From the NCBI GenBank assembly GCA_964458575.1, contig CAYWMD010000011.1:1-64000 (forward strand): a DNA stretch of 64,000 bases. Direction: 5' to 3'. This document shows, in pieces, positions 1 through 8,935 of this stretch. A program made the position numbers and the translations under genes. The stretch comes from CAYWMD01 sp964458575 (GTDB taxonomy: Bacteria > Verrucomicrobiota > Verrucomicrobiia > Limisphaerales > JADLHS01). How positions within the stretch are numbered: the stretch's first letter is position 1; every line of letters begins with the position of its first letter. Below the pieces are notes generated by a model that was given only the letters and a program-made list of their open reading frames with translations, was not told the origin of the DNA and made no database searches.

Positions 1-429
1 ATACGCCCCCGGATCGCCCGCCGCCCGCAACCCCGCCGGAATCCCCAACGCCACCGCCCCCCCCGCACGCGTGTCCACCAGCGCGTTCTCCAACAACACC
101 GCCCGGTCGTCCCGCACCAGCTCCCCCACCCCCCGCGGCGTGTTGCTCAACCGATACCGCAAACCCTTCCCCTTCACCCCCACACCCACCCCAGAACCCA
201 CCACCCCAGAGACCCCAGATAAAACCCCAGGCGATGTCAGCAGACCCAAGGGCGCCGCGGCAGCAGCCGGCCCGCCGCTCGATGCAGGAGTATTCGTACG
301 GGCTAGGTCGCTCTGCGACTTCGCATCCCTGGCTGCCTTCGCCTTCCGTTCTCCCAATTGCCAGAAGTAATAAGCACCCACCAGACACAGCAGGCTCACT
401 CCAAACCAGATCAGCGATCGCAAACGCAT
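1..429 (-). CDS. Membrane-anchored or secreted protein, probable S8 (subtilisin-like) peptidase N-terminus, partial
   Basis: The reading frame starts at the ATG at 429-427 and is open through base 1, so only the first 143 residues are present. It begins with a basic MRLR, a hydrophobic segment (about residues 5-24, signal peptide or anchor), then a Lys/Ala/Ser region and a Gly/Val/Ser-rich low-complexity linker (about 65-88). After that comes a conserved-looking block with LRYRLSNT, AVLLENALVDT and LRAAGDPGAY. From memory this block resembles the pro-region ahead of S8 peptidase domains in Verrucomicrobiota proteins, but no catalytic residue lies inside the window, so the call is inference. 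It follows the large pseudopilin-like gene (stop at 509) by about 80 bp on the same strand and is probably the next gene of that operon. Confidence 0.5.
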   Translation of the reverse strand, partial: MRLRSLIWFGVSLLCLVGAYYFWQLGERKAKAARDAKSQSDLARTNTPASSGGPAAAAAPLGLLTSPGVLSGVSGVVGSGVGVGVKGKGLRYRLSNTPRGVGELVRDDRAVLLENALVDTRAGGAVALGIPAGLRAAGDPGAY

Positions 430-508
430 ATTGTCTTTGTCAGTCTTGCACAACTTGAACGCGAATCACCGCGGCGCCCCAAAAATGCTGGCGGTGGCTG
501 CGTTCATC

Positions 509-3500
509 TCAATCCGGCGGCAAAAGATTATAGCTCTCAACCACGACATGAGAGTTGGTGGGCGCACCTTCAACGCGAAACACCGCGCGGGTCGCCGCCT
601 CCGCGGTAATTTGATAATTGGTGCACAAGCCCGCGAACGGACCGCTGGGGACGCGCGCGGCGGGCCGAAGTGTCTGGCCGAACGCATACACCACGAACCG
701 GGGCTCGCCGAGGCGCAGGAGCGACATGATCTGTTGCGGCAGCCATTCGTACACCGCGTCGTTCAAACCGCGCGTGAAATAAGTTCCGTTATGATTGATG
801 AACGGCGACTGGTCGGTCAGTTCCGGCACGGCCAGAACATCACCCGTCTGCAAAAAGGTGCCGGTGGGGAAGAGGTTGGTGTTGGCGTGAGTGCGAACGA
901 TGCCGTTCACGATGTAACCCAAGGGACAATTGGTGCCGCGGGCGCCCACCGGCTGGATGACCGACGGAAAAGCCGTGGTCGCCAGTGTGGGGTCATTGGG
1001 TGAAGAGTTGGTCATCACCACGACACCGCTCAAGACGGCCGACCACGCCGCGAGGTTGGTCTGGTTGACGGGCAACTGTCCGCGCGTGGCGTTTTCGTTC
1101 AGAGCGGTGGTGAAAAGATCGAACAACATGCGGTCGCCCACCGGACGGTTTCGGAGTGAATCCGCCTTGCGGTCGTTGCCCGTCCAATTCTGCCATTCGG
1201 CTTCCGCAATGTCGGCGGACTTCAGGTAAACCGTCTGCCAGGGCGAGCCGCGGTGGACCCGTCCCATCCAGCCGACGTTTGCGAATTTGTTGGTCGGAAA
1301 ATCCCAGTTGTCCGAACGCTGCATGCCCGGATCCTTGCGGGCGACATCGAAAGCGGTCTTGTCGGTCTGGGTTTCGCCAAAGCTGGCGGCTTCAGGATTG
1401 CCGCCCCAAGGGCGGTAACGCTGGTTCATGTAACCGATGTTTTCGGGACGCGGCAGCGGGAGCTTGAGCGACACGTGAGCAATGCCGTTGGACCGCAGCA
1501 GGTATTCAAGGTCGCCCGGCATGTAATGCACAAGCGGGTCGTTGGCCTGCCAGGTGAGGTATTGCTTGTAGCGGGCCGTGGGCGTGTAGGGCACTTGCAC
1601 GACCAGATTCGTGTTGCCGGGCAAGCCCAGGTAGAACTGCCGGAACGACTCGATCTCCGTTTGAACGGTGCCACCCGACCGCACCTGGAACGTACCGTAA
1701 TCCTGCCAAGCACTTTCCGGCGGGTTGTTGCCATACGAACCGATGGAGGCCAACAACTGATTGGTGATACCCTGGTACGGCAGCACAATGGTCGGCGGGC
1801 GGTTGGTGTTCCACATTCCGCGATTCCAGCGTTCGAAATTCGGGTCGTCGTTAGCCGCATCGTAGCCGCCCGTGCGCACCTCCTCCGAGAGATCGCGCGC
1901 GGCATCCAATTCGTTCAACTGCACATAATCAATGACACGTCCCGTGGCGGGATCGCGCATGATGACCCGCAAGCGGTTGGTGGAGCCGAAGCCCCAGCGC
2001 GGAAAGGGAAACCCCTGGCCGTTTTCGAAGGGCAGGTTTGGATTCTGGCTCAGGGTTTTGCTGGCCATGAGATAGGTAGATTCCGGCAGGAACGGCACGT
2101 TGGTCAGCAGCGGGAAGAACGAGTTGGTCCGGCTTTGCGCGTATCCGCGCCAGGCGTTGGCCGGCAGGGTGAAAGTCCGAGCTGCGGGCGTCAGCGTCCG
2201 CAACGCGAAGGGCGCAAAACCAGGCTGGTCGTTCGTGAGCACCATGCTCATCTCATGCTGCACCGCCACTTCCAGCGGGCGGTTGTAATTGGTTTGGTAG
2301 GAATTCCACAGTTCCATCCCGACAACGTTGGTGAGGCTCAACACGTATTTCATCCGCATGTTGCCGTTCATGCCCTTCTGGGTGCTGCTGGCGCGCTGGA
2401 TTTCCAGCTTGCGGGTCAACTCGAAGGTGGAGGATATGGCGAACTCGTTGAAATTGGGGAAGCCCTTCTTCGCCCCGATGATCCACGGCACGCCGTAAAC
2501 GTTCACGAAGTTGTCGGAGTTGTTGGCGAGTGTGTTGAAATCCGCCGCGTCGGTCAGGTCCAAGGGAACGGAGAAGATCGGGTCGTTCCAACCGGAGGTC
2601 GTGTCCACCGACTGGTAGCCGCAAATGACCACCGTGCTGCCCTGCCGGCGGAAGACGGGGCGGAAGACGCTCGGGAAATCCACCGCGGCGTTGTAAACGC
2701 GGTTGGTGGAGGCGTCATACAGGTTGGCCGCCAGTTGCAGCAACCGGTTGATGCTGGGGGTATAGACAAAGCGATTGCTGAGCACGACCGGGATGTCCGT
2801 GACGCCGAAGGCGCGATTGGTCGCGAAGGTGCTGACGAAACCACCGGCGTCGGAGACCACCCAGTCCGTGGTGAAACGGCGGATCAGCTTGTCGGCGGCG
2901 TTGGTGAAGAAATCCGCGGCCGTCCACGGCACCATGTTCGTGGCCGACAAGCCGCCGATGTTCTTGTAGTTGAGATTGAGTTTGTCCTGCTCGGGCGCGG
3001 AATCGGTGCCGAGCTGGGACAACAGGCGATAATAGGTCGTGCGGTCGTAGGAGGAATTCGTGTTGCCGAGGCTGGTCAGGCGATTGACGAAGTCCACCGA
3101 GGTCTTCCGCGGATCGAAGTAATCCTGGGTGGAGAAAACATGGTTTGAATTCTCGGAGCCGGGCCAGGGCAGACTCAGCCGGGTGCCGTCCAGATCGTTC
3201 GCCAGCCCGAGCGAACTCACCATCAACGGCCCGGCGGAGTAATCATCCACGAAGTCCTGCCCGAGCCTTGCAGCCGACGCCAAGGTTCGATTGGCGCTGA
3301 AGAGCAGGTTGGGCGTGTAAGCGTTATCCAGCGCTGCGATGCCGCTGCGCGGTCCGTTGATGCGGTACCGATAGATGTTGCCCGCGTCAATGACGGCATT
3401 GCCGCTGGCCGGCAAACCGAGCAACGGGTTGTAAAATGCGATTTGCGCGGTTTCCCCCCAGCGGTTGGTGTTTAGATCATAAAAGAACGCCGCCAGATTG

Positions 3501-4429
3501 ATTTCCCAGGTGCCCACACCCTGATTGCGCAGGAAGTCGCCCCCGACATAGGTGGTGTCGAGGGTTGCCTTGTTCGGATTGCGGGCCTGGTTGTGAATGT
3601 AATTGATGTCGAGCGTCTTGCCAGCCGGGACGATGAAGTAGGTGAAACGCGAAACGAAATCATTCGTGGCCGAGTGCGGACGGTCCGGCCGGGCCAGCAT
3701 GCCGATCCATTCCGGGTCACCGATGAAGTAATTGCTCAGAACCGTCATCCCCGGTGGCGGCGGAAACCGCGCATCGCCGATCTCAACGCCGTTGGTATCG
3801 TAGTAGGTAAGATTCGGACTGATCACCGGCGCCAAGCCGTTGTGGTCGTACCGACCGTTGCGGTTCAGGTCGTGGTAGAAGCGGAATTCGTTGCTGCCGT
3901 TGGCCCCCGCCAGATAGTTGGTGACGAAGACGGGCGGACGGGGGTTGTAAAGGAGGTTGGCAATGTTGCGCGCGAGTTCGGTTGGATTATTCAACGCGGC
4001 GGCGGCCTCGTAGTTGACGTTCGTGGGGTCGTTCACGCCGTTCACGTAACCCAGCGGATTGACGTAATTCGTGGTCACCAGCACGTCAAAATAATATGCG
4101 TTGTTGGCCGCCAGAATCGGGCCCAAGGCGCGGACCTGCGCGTCCACCAACCCGGCTTCGGCCGCGAGCCGCGCGATGTTCTGGTCCGTGGCCACGGTGA
4201 CCGCGCCCTTTTCGCGCCGGCTCAAGGCGAGGAACGCAATGGTGAGGAAGGTAATGACCGAGATGAGAATGACCGTGACGACGAGAGCGACGCCCTGTTG
4301 CGGGGAAAACTTCGAACATTCAACATTCAACTTCCAACCTTCCAATGTCACCCGTCCCGCGGGACGTTGAAGGTTGGGAGTTGAACGTTGGGAGTTGAAT
4401 GTTCTCCAACTATGGCGATTCAATTTCAT
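509..4429 (-). CDS. Very large prepilin-like protein (Verru_Chthon cassette protein A-like / PilX-like)
   Basis: 1306 aa. A single hydrophobic N-terminal helix (about residues 46-68, core VALVVTVILISVITFLTIAF) is followed by SRREKGAVT and a long region rich in Asn, Thr, Tyr and Pro with no further membrane segment. This is the layout of PilX/GspK-like minor pilins and of the Verru_Chthon cassette A protein: an inner-membrane-anchored helix that can enter a pseudopilus plus a very large exported part. There is no Glu at position +5, as is usual for GspK-type tip subunits. The ATG at 4429 overlaps the stop of the upstream pilin-like gene (ATGA), which supports this start and translational coupling. 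Residues about 9-42 are encoded by a palindromic dispersed repeat (see 4309-4402), so the leader before the helix is unusually long. Function beyond pilus or secretion assembly is unknown. Confidence 0.75.
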   Translation of the reverse strand: MKLNRHSWRTFNSQRSTPNLQRPAGRVTLEGWKLNVECSKFSPQQGVALVVTVILISVITFLTIAFLALSRREKGAVTVATDQNIARLAAEAGLVDAQVRALGPILAANNAYYFDVLVTTNYVNPLGYVNGVNDPTNVNYEAAAALNNPTELARNIANLLYNPRPPVFVTNYLAGANGSNEFRFYHDLNRNGRYDHNGLAPVISPNLTYYDTNGVEIGDARFPPPPGMTVLSNYFIGDPEWIGMLARPDRPHSATNDFVSRFTYFIVPAGKTLDINYIHNQARNPNKATLDTTYVGGDFLRNQGVGTWEINLAAFFYDLNTNRWGETAQIAFYNPLLGLPASGNAVIDAGNIYRYRINGPRSGIAALDNAYTPNLLFSANRTLASAARLGQDFVDDYSAGPLMVSSLGLANDLDGTRLSLPWPGSENSNHVFSTQDYFDPRKTSVDFVNRLTSLGNTNSSYDRTTYYRLLSQLGTDSAPEQDKLNLNYKNIGGLSATNMVPWTAADFFTNAADKLIRRFTTDWVVSDAGGFVSTFATNRAFGVTDIPVVLSNRFVYTPSINRLLQLAANLYDASTNRVYNAAVDFPSVFRPVFRRQGSTVVICGYQSVDTTSGWNDPIFSVPLDLTDAADFNTLANNSDNFVNVYGVPWIIGAKKGFPNFNEFAISSTFELTRKLEIQRASSTQKGMNGNMRMKYVLSLTNVVGMELWNSYQTNYNRPLEVAVQHEMSMVLTNDQPGFAPFALRTLTPAARTFTLPANAWRGYAQSRTNSFFPLLTNVPFLPESTYLMASKTLSQNPNLPFENGQGFPFPRWGFGSTNRLRVIMRDPATGRVIDYVQLNELDAARDLSEEVRTGGYDAANDDPNFERWNRGMWNTNRPPTIVLPYQGITNQLLASIGSYGNNPPESAWQDYGTFQVRSGGTVQTEIESFRQFYLGLPGNTNLVVQVPYTPTARYKQYLTWQANDPLVHYMPGDLEYLLRSNGIAHVSLKLPLPRPENIGYMNQRYRPWGGNPEAASFGETQTDKTAFDVARKDPGMQRSDNWDFPTNKFANVGWMGRVHRGSPWQTVYLKSADIAEAEWQNWTGNDRKADSLRNRPVGDRMLFDLFTTALNENATRGQLPVNQTNLAAWSAVLSGVVVMTNSSPNDPTLATTAFPSVIQPVGARGTNCPLGYIVNGIVRTHANTNLFPTGTFLQTGDVLAVPELTDQSPFINHNGTYFTRGLNDAVYEWLPQQIMSLLRLGEPRFVVYAFGQTLRPAARVPSGPFAGLCTNYQITAEAATRAVFRVEGAPTNSHVVVESYNLLPPD
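4309..4402. repeat. Palindromic dispersed-type repeat lying in frame inside a CDS
   Basis: An imperfect inverted repeat centres on CCCGCGGG (about 4354-4362). The left arm reads AACATTCAACTTCCAACC and the right arm ends GGGAGTTGAATGTT, with an extra internal GGGAGTTGAACGTT copy. It encodes residues about 9-42 of the 1306-aa pilin-like protein (FNSQRSTPN ... GWKLNVEC) without breaking the frame. I recognise the Phe-Asn-Ser-Gln / Leu-Asn-Val-Glu type of translation from other Verrucomicrobiota and Planctomycetota genomes; that part is memory, not a search. Confidence 0.7.
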
Positions 4430-5478
4430 CGGTAAGCGACTGGGTCAACATTGCGGATGGGGATACGCTCGCGGAAGACATGCACGCGCCCGATCTGGTT
4501 GGTGAGGTAGCGGTAGCGGCCGTTACTGTCCGGCAGCGACCGGTAGCGATCCCACGCGCGGTCTTCGAGGATGCCAAGTTCCATCTCCACGGAGGCGGGG
4601 ACGGCGTTGCTGAAGAACATGTAGCGGTCCACCACGCCCGGCGGCGTGTTGCCGGTGCCCATGGAGATCCAAGATTTGGAGTACGGAACCTTCTGCGGTA
4701 GATCGCGGGTCAACAACACGCCGTTGGTGTCATAGGCGTGGAACTTGAAGTTGAGGACGCCGTCAATGATGCGCGCCGGGGGCAGGTTGTTGCCCACCCA
4801 ACGGTTGGCATAGGCCACCCGGTAGAACTCCGCGAACAGGTCCACCGGTCCCCGCTGGGTCAAAGGGTAAGCGGAGGTTTCGTAGCGGTACAACACGCCC
4901 ACGCCCGACTTGGGCGGGCTGGAACCAACGACTGGCCGGATGACGTTTCCGGTCATGGGATCGTACTCCCGTACGAAATAGCCCACGCCGACCCACTCGC
5001 GGTTGCGACGGTAGATGAAGAAGAGGTCATCCAACAGGTTGGTGCGGGAATTACCGCTGCCGGGCAGGGCCAGGATCAGCGGCGGGTAATCCTGCCGCAC
5101 GACGTAGAAATTCGGCTGGACGAACGGAACGCTGCCCGACTGACTGCCCGCGGGCAGGTCCGACGGCGTGAGTTGCTCGAGTTCGCGCGTGATTAGATCG
5201 GTGGCCATGCGCCCGGATTCGAGCACGTCCACCTGGGTCATCCCGGTGCGGAAGGCGCGTTCCGTCTGTCCGAACATGGCCACCAGCCCGAGGATGATGA
5301 CTGAAAGCATGACGACGACGACGAGAACTTCCACGAGGGAGAAACCCCGTTGATTGCCGATGGCCGACCCGTCGTGCGCACGCAGCATCGCGGCCGGTTG
5401 CCCATGGCCGATTCGCACAACGGCCCGCCGGGTGGCAGGCGCCAGGCGCGAGGTTGGAGTTGAAACCGGCGATTTCAT
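4426..5478 (-). CDS. Pseudopilin-like protein (Verru_Chthon cassette C-like / GspJ-like)
   Basis: 350 aa. A type IV prepilin motif, RGFSLVEVLVVVVMLSVIIL, occurs at about residues 44-63: Gly before the processing site, Phe +1 and Glu +5, then a hydrophobic helix. The leader of about 44 residues is much longer than in most pilins. The following residues (GQTERAFRTGMTQVDVLESGRMATDLITREL) resemble the N-terminal helix of minor pseudopilins such as GspJ. It is expected to be cleaved by a prepilin peptidase (not seen in this window) and inserted in the inner membrane or pseudopilus. It lies between the GspI/B-like gene and the 1306-aa gene, which it overlaps by ATGA. The exact start is uncertain because of the long leader. 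Confidence 0.75.
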   Translation of the reverse strand: MKSPVSTPTSRLAPATRRAVVRIGHGQPAAMLRAHDGSAIGNQRGFSLVEVLVVVVMLSVIILGLVAMFGQTERAFRTGMTQVDVLESGRMATDLITRELEQLTPSDLPAGSQSGSVPFVQPNFYVVRQDYPPLILALPGSGNSRTNLLDDLFFIYRRNREWVGVGYFVREYDPMTGNVIRPVVGSSPPKSGVGVLYRYETSAYPLTQRGPVDLFAEFYRVAYANRWVGNNLPPARIIDGVLNFKFHAYDTNGVLLTRDLPQKVPYSKSWISMGTGNTPPGVVDRYMFFSNAVPASVEMELGILEDRAWDRYRSLPDSNGRYRYLTNQIGRVHVFRERIPIRNVDPVAYR

Positions 5479-5479
5479 G

Positions 5480-6328
5480 CTAAGGCGCGGAGGATTTCAC
5501 AAAGGTTTGCGGCTGGAAAAACCACGTTGGGGTCCCGGGCGGTTCATTGGTCATCGCGCCACCGGCCATGGTGCGAAAGACCTGCGCACCCCGACCGGTC
5601 CGACCATTGGGGAGATACGGCCAGCGAAAAGTCAGGCGAATATCGTGGAGATTGGCGTTGATGTTTTTTACCAACGCCCAATAGTTCGAGCGGGAGGCGA
5701 CCTCCTCCGGGGTCAAAGCCGGCGCATTATACTGAACCCAGTTGGTGTCCCAGCCGGTGTAGGGAACGACATCCGAAATCATCCGGTAGGCGAAAGCCCC
5801 GGCGCGGACTTCGGGATTGTCTTGGGGAAATTTTTCCGGCGCCAGGCCGCTGACGGCCCGAACGTATGCGGTGATGTGGTTGCTCCGGCTAACGATCTGG
5901 CTGGGCAGATTGGCGTATTGGTATTTTGGCGTGCTCAACAGGCCGACGATGCGAGCGCCGTTGAGAATCTCGTAGCCCGGCGGTTGGACCGCGTTGTTGA
6001 TCGTCCAATTGGTGCGGGTGTAACCATAATAGTCCGGGCCGGCGACCACGGTCCCATTCGGATTATACAGCGTGACCACGTTGGTGATGGCATCCACGTA
6101 GTTGGTCAGATAATCCAAACCGCGCGCGCCGGACCGGATGGCATCCATAAAGATGGTGGCATCCTGGTTGATGATGGTCTGCTCGCGGTTTTCCTTCTGG
6201 ACGTTCATGCCGATGGGCAGCACGCCGATGATGGCCACGAGCGCAAAGCCGATGATCGCGAGGCTGATCGCAATTTCCACCAGGGTGAAAGCCTGATCGG
6301 CGGTCGGGATGGTGCGAGCGGGCTTCAT
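5480..6328 (-). CDS. Pseudopilin-like protein (Verru_Chthon cassette B-like / GspI-PilV-like)
   Basis: 282 aa. A class III prepilin signal, QAFTLVEIAISLAIIGFALV, is at about residues 12-31 after a short leader, so this start is convincing. Ala stands at -1 where Gly is more usual; Glu is at +5. The segment VLPIGMNVQKENREQTIINQ after the helix is typical of the Verru_Chthon B family and resembles PilV/GspI. The stop is 1 bp before the ATG of the next pilin gene, and its own start abuts the stop of the preceding gene at 6329, so the genes form one transcription unit. Likely a minor subunit of a pilus or secretion pseudopilus; the substrate is unknown. Confidence 0.75.
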   Translation of the reverse strand: MKPARTIPTADQAFTLVEIAISLAIIGFALVAIIGVLPIGMNVQKENREQTIINQDATIFMDAIRSGARGLDYLTNYVDAITNVVTLYNPNGTVVAGPDYYGYTRTNWTINNAVQPPGYEILNGARIVGLLSTPKYQYANLPSQIVSRSNHITAYVRAVSGLAPEKFPQDNPEVRAGAFAYRMISDVVPYTGWDTNWVQYNAPALTPEEVASRSNYWALVKNINANLHDIRLTFRWPYLPNGRTGRGAQVFRTMAGGAMTNEPPGTPTWFFQPQTFVKSSAP

Positions 6329-7255
6329 TTATAATCCGGAAATTTCCTGGCGTTCCAGCCGCGCGCGACCGGTGAGCCAGTCTATGTGTACCACGTTGAA
6401 GGCGTTGGTGCTGTTGCCGGGCGGTTGCTCCGCAACGTCGGGGGCGCGGGCCAGCGGCACCTTGTTGACGTCGGTCGCATGGGAGATGACGCCGCGCGCG
6501 AGCGGGATGAACTCATCCCGGCCAGAGGGATTGACGCCATCATCGGTCAGTTGCCCGAGATAATTGAAGGCGATGTAAGGCACGGGCGCAAAGGTGGACG
6601 CATACAAGCGCGCATCGGCGGAAGGGAACGGAATGTTGTTGGTCAGGTTGAAGCCGTAAACCTGGTAGGTTCGCAGGGTGGGGGTCGCCGGCAGCGGCGG
6701 ATCATAGATGGTGGTGTAAAGGTTGGGCGGAAGGAATTTGTTGAGCGCGATGAACGAGCCTTCCGGCAGTTCGCGCCAGGGCGTCAGGTAACGCGGCGTG
6801 CTGCGGCCCGGCTGTTCGCCGATATTGCGCAAAGTCATCAGCGCGTAGCCGCTCAATTGCTTGTTGTAGAGTTGCAACCCCTTGTTCTGCTCCGCCGCCG
6901 GCAACGACGTATAGCCGGGGTAGGTCCAGAAGTTCAGCGGCACAAAAACCATGTAAACCGTCGTGCGCCGGGCGATGGCCAACTGCCGGGCGTGGGCAAC
7001 ATCGTCGAGCAACTGGCGCGTGGCCGCCGCGGAGGCATCCGCCTGCTTCATGTTCTTGAACGCCGGAATGGAGATCGCCGCCAGCAAGCCCATGATGGCG
7101 ATGACCACCAGCAACTCGATGAGCGTGAAGGCAGACGTAGCGGAGACCGCGGGATCACCGACCACACGCGGGCGCCCAACGCGAGCCGCCGGATTGCCAC
7201 TGGCAGTCCGTGGTCCGTGGTGCGCGGTGCGCGATCTGGCAGTCCGACGAATCAT
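6329..7255 (-). CDS. Pseudopilin-like protein (Verru_Chthon cassette D-like / GspH-like)
   Basis: 308 aa. The prepilin motif AFTLIELLVVIAIMGLLAAI is at about residues 42-61, followed by SIPAFKNMKQADASAAATRQ and a block with ARQLAIARRTTVYMVF, which is typical of GspH/FimT-like and Verru_Chthon D proteins. The ATG at 7255 overlaps the stop of the upstream gene (ATGA). The leader before the motif is about 41 residues and contains a low-complexity segment from the repeat at 7201-7252 (HHGPRTA), so the functional start could be a downstream alternative codon. Predicted inner-membrane pilin-like subunit. Confidence 0.72.
   Translation of the reverse strand: MIRRTARSRTAHHGPRTASGNPAARVGRPRVVGDPAVSATSAFTLIELLVVIAIMGLLAAISIPAFKNMKQADASAAATRQLLDDVAHARQLAIARRTTVYMVFVPLNFWTYPGYTSLPAAEQNKGLQLYNKQLSGYALMTLRNIGEQPGRSTPRYLTPWRELPEGSFIALNKFLPPNLYTTIYDPPLPATPTLRTYQVYGFNLTNNIPFPSADARLYASTFAPVPYIAFNYLGQLTDDGVNPSGRDEFIPLARGVISHATDVNKVPLARAPDVAEQPPGNSTNAFNVVHIDWLTGRARLERQEISGL
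7201..7252. repeat. Short GC-rich tandem repeat at the 5' end of a pilin-like gene
   Basis: Repeats of a TCCGTGG / GTGCGCGG type occur between two copies of GGCAGTCCG. They encode the start of the 308-aa pilin leader in frame. Similar short tandem repeats coding for His-Gly-Pro-Arg-Thr are familiar to me from this phylum; no search was done. Confidence 0.5.
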
Positions 7256-8235
7256 TGTGATTTCCAGCTTAGAATATTGTCCCGGTTCGCACCCTTGTTC
7301 GCCGCCGCGGTAGGGTCAATCTGCTTGTCCGGCCCAACCGACCAGGCCACGACGGGAGCGTTGATCTCGTAATAGGAGCCGTTTGCTCTTGGCGCCAGGC
7401 CATCCAGTCCACGCTTGGGTGAATTGAGGTCCGTCACGTCGGCTGAGACGGTGGGAAGGCTGTAGAATGCGTCCCGTGTGAACTCGTCGCTGTTGGCGTC
7501 AATGGTGATGATGTAAGGATTTCCCCAAGGATCGCGGAAGGTTCCGTCCGTGCCCACGCCATACGCGGTGTTGTCGGTGGTGAGGGTTGGGTTGAGGTAC
7601 TTGTGGCGCTGCGTATTCTTGACGTGGCCATTGTTGATCGTCGGTTGGCCGTTACCGTATTGTTCGAGATCCATGAGGATGGCCACCACCTCACAGTTGT
7701 TGGTCCGGTAGGTGCCAGGCGATTGGACAAGGTAACTTCCCGTCGGCGTGGCATAACTCCCGCCAAAAGTGACATCCGCGGGAAACCCGAGGCTCGAGAC
7801 CGATTGGATGGCCGTCACCGACATGGGCATGCGACTGTAAAGGGTTTCGTAGCCGTTGCAGCCCGCGACAATGTCGGACACATCCTTTCTGGCCTTCATG
7901 ATCTGACCCTTCACCTTCACCTTGCTGACGACCGGCAGAAGCATCGCCGCCAGAATGGCGATGATGGAGATGACCACGAGAAGTTCGATCAACGTGAAAC
8001 CCTGCCGTGAAACGGCAACGCGAACGCGCCGACGATTCACCGACTCGCAGCGGCAGCGTCGCCGCGCGAGCGGTGGCAGGACCAGCACGGAGGTTTGCGC
8101 GCCCGGACCTGCCGCGCGGCGGCCACCCGGCTGCGTCGGGCGCAGAGGCGGGGTAACGATCACCTCGGGATGCCAGGCCCGGTCAGCCCAGGTGACGGGC
8201 AGCATCCGCTTTTGGTCGGTGAAATTTGTGGTCAT
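7252..8235 (-). CDS. Type II secretion pseudopilin (GspG-like)
   Basis: 327 aa from the first ATG. The canonical prepilin signal QGFTLIELLVVISIIAILAA is at about residues 79-98, followed by AMLLPVVSKVKVKGQIMKAR. It ends with a GspG-like C-terminal half: DPWGNPYIITID at about residues 230-241 matches the conserved D-x-W-G-x-P-Y of major pseudopilins, and GPDKQID near the end matches their calcium-site region. The 78-residue leader is implausibly long. A GTG at 8040-8038 would give a 14-residue leader with four Arg and is a good alternative start. The stop overlaps the next gene by ATGA. Likely the major pseudopilin of this cluster. Confidence 0.8.
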   Translation of the reverse strand: MTTNFTDQKRMLPVTWADRAWHPEVIVTPPLRPTQPGGRRAAGPGAQTSVLVLPPLARRRCRCESVNRRRVRVAVSRQGFTLIELLVVISIIAILAAMLLPVVSKVKVKGQIMKARKDVSDIVAGCNGYETLYSRMPMSVTAIQSVSSLGFPADVTFGGSYATPTGSYLVQSPGTYRTNNCEVVAILMDLEQYGNGQPTINNGHVKNTQRHKYLNPTLTTDNTAYGVGTDGTFRDPWGNPYIITIDANSDEFTRDAFYSLPTVSADVTDLNSPKRGLDGLAPRANGSYYEINAPVVAWSVGPDKQIDPTAAANKGANRDNILSWKSQ

Positions 8236-8253
8236 GGCAAATATGGGTTGGGA

Positions 8254-8934
8254 TTAATAAACGATTTGAGGCTGCTCGCTCCAGTTGCTGATCCGGTTGG
8301 TTTTTCCGGCAATCACCACATCCACCCAGAGGTCGAAACCTCCCGGGTTGTTGGTGGGAGAAGTAGAGTTGTAACGCCAGGGGTTGATTGTGTTGGCAAC
8401 CGAGGGAAGCGAACAGGTCAACAGACGAATGCTGGTATTGGGCGGGAATTCAGCGTACTGACCCGGTTGAATACCTTCGAAGTAGGTCCGGGCGGCCTTC
8501 CCATCATCGGCACTGCCGCGGGTGACGTTCATGAAGCCCCGCACGCAGGGTTTGCCAGCACTGACGCCAAAGATGCCTTGGAACGCCGCGTCGGTGTCCG
8601 CAATCCGGGAACTGCCATCCAGGGTTTCGAAATTACCAGCGTTGATGGTCACGCCCATCAACTCGAAATACAGCTGGTTCGTTCCGAGATTGCAGGGATT
8701 GTCCGGCGGAAAAACACTCTGGTCGCCCTTGTACCGCTCGATGGCGAGCACAACCCTTTGCAATTCCGTCTTGACCTTCTTGCGCGCGGAACTGGCTTTC
8801 GCACTGGAGAACGCCGGAAAAATCATCGCGGCCAAGACGGCGATGATGCCGATGACGACGAGCAGTTCGATAAGGGTAAACGCCGCCGCCGTCCGCCGCG
8901 CAACCAAGCCTGGTATGAGGGTGGGCTTCTTCAT
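8254..8934 (-). CDS. Type II secretion pseudopilin (GspG/PilA-like)
   Basis: 226 aa from the ATG at 8934, chosen because it gives MKKPTLIPGLVARRTAA as a normal basic leader and lies immediately after the brnA stop (8936). An in-frame ATG at 8970 would overlap brnA. The prepilin motif AFTLIELLVVIGIIAVLAAM is at about residues 18-37, then IFPAFSSAKASSARKKVKTE and a short globular domain. The C-terminus has GFDLWVDVVI where the related gene has a DPWG loop, so it is a divergent paralogue. First pilin gene of the series after brnTA. Confidence 0.78.
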   Translation of the reverse strand: MKKPTLIPGLVARRTAAAFTLIELLVVIGIIAVLAAMIFPAFSSAKASSARKKVKTELQRVVLAIERYKGDQSVFPPDNPCNLGTNQLYFELMGVTINAGNFETLDGSSRIADTDAAFQGIFGVSAGKPCVRGFMNVTRGSADDGKAARTYFEGIQPGQYAEFPPNTSIRLLTCSLPSVANTINPWRYNSTSPTNNPGGFDLWVDVVIAGKTNRISNWSEQPQIVY

Positions 8935-8935
8935 T

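Noticed and set aside
1253..3148. A 631-codon open frame on the plus strand
   Set aside because: It lies antisense to the 1306-aa pilin-like gene and has the Val/Gly/Arg-rich composition of an antisense frame, with no domain.
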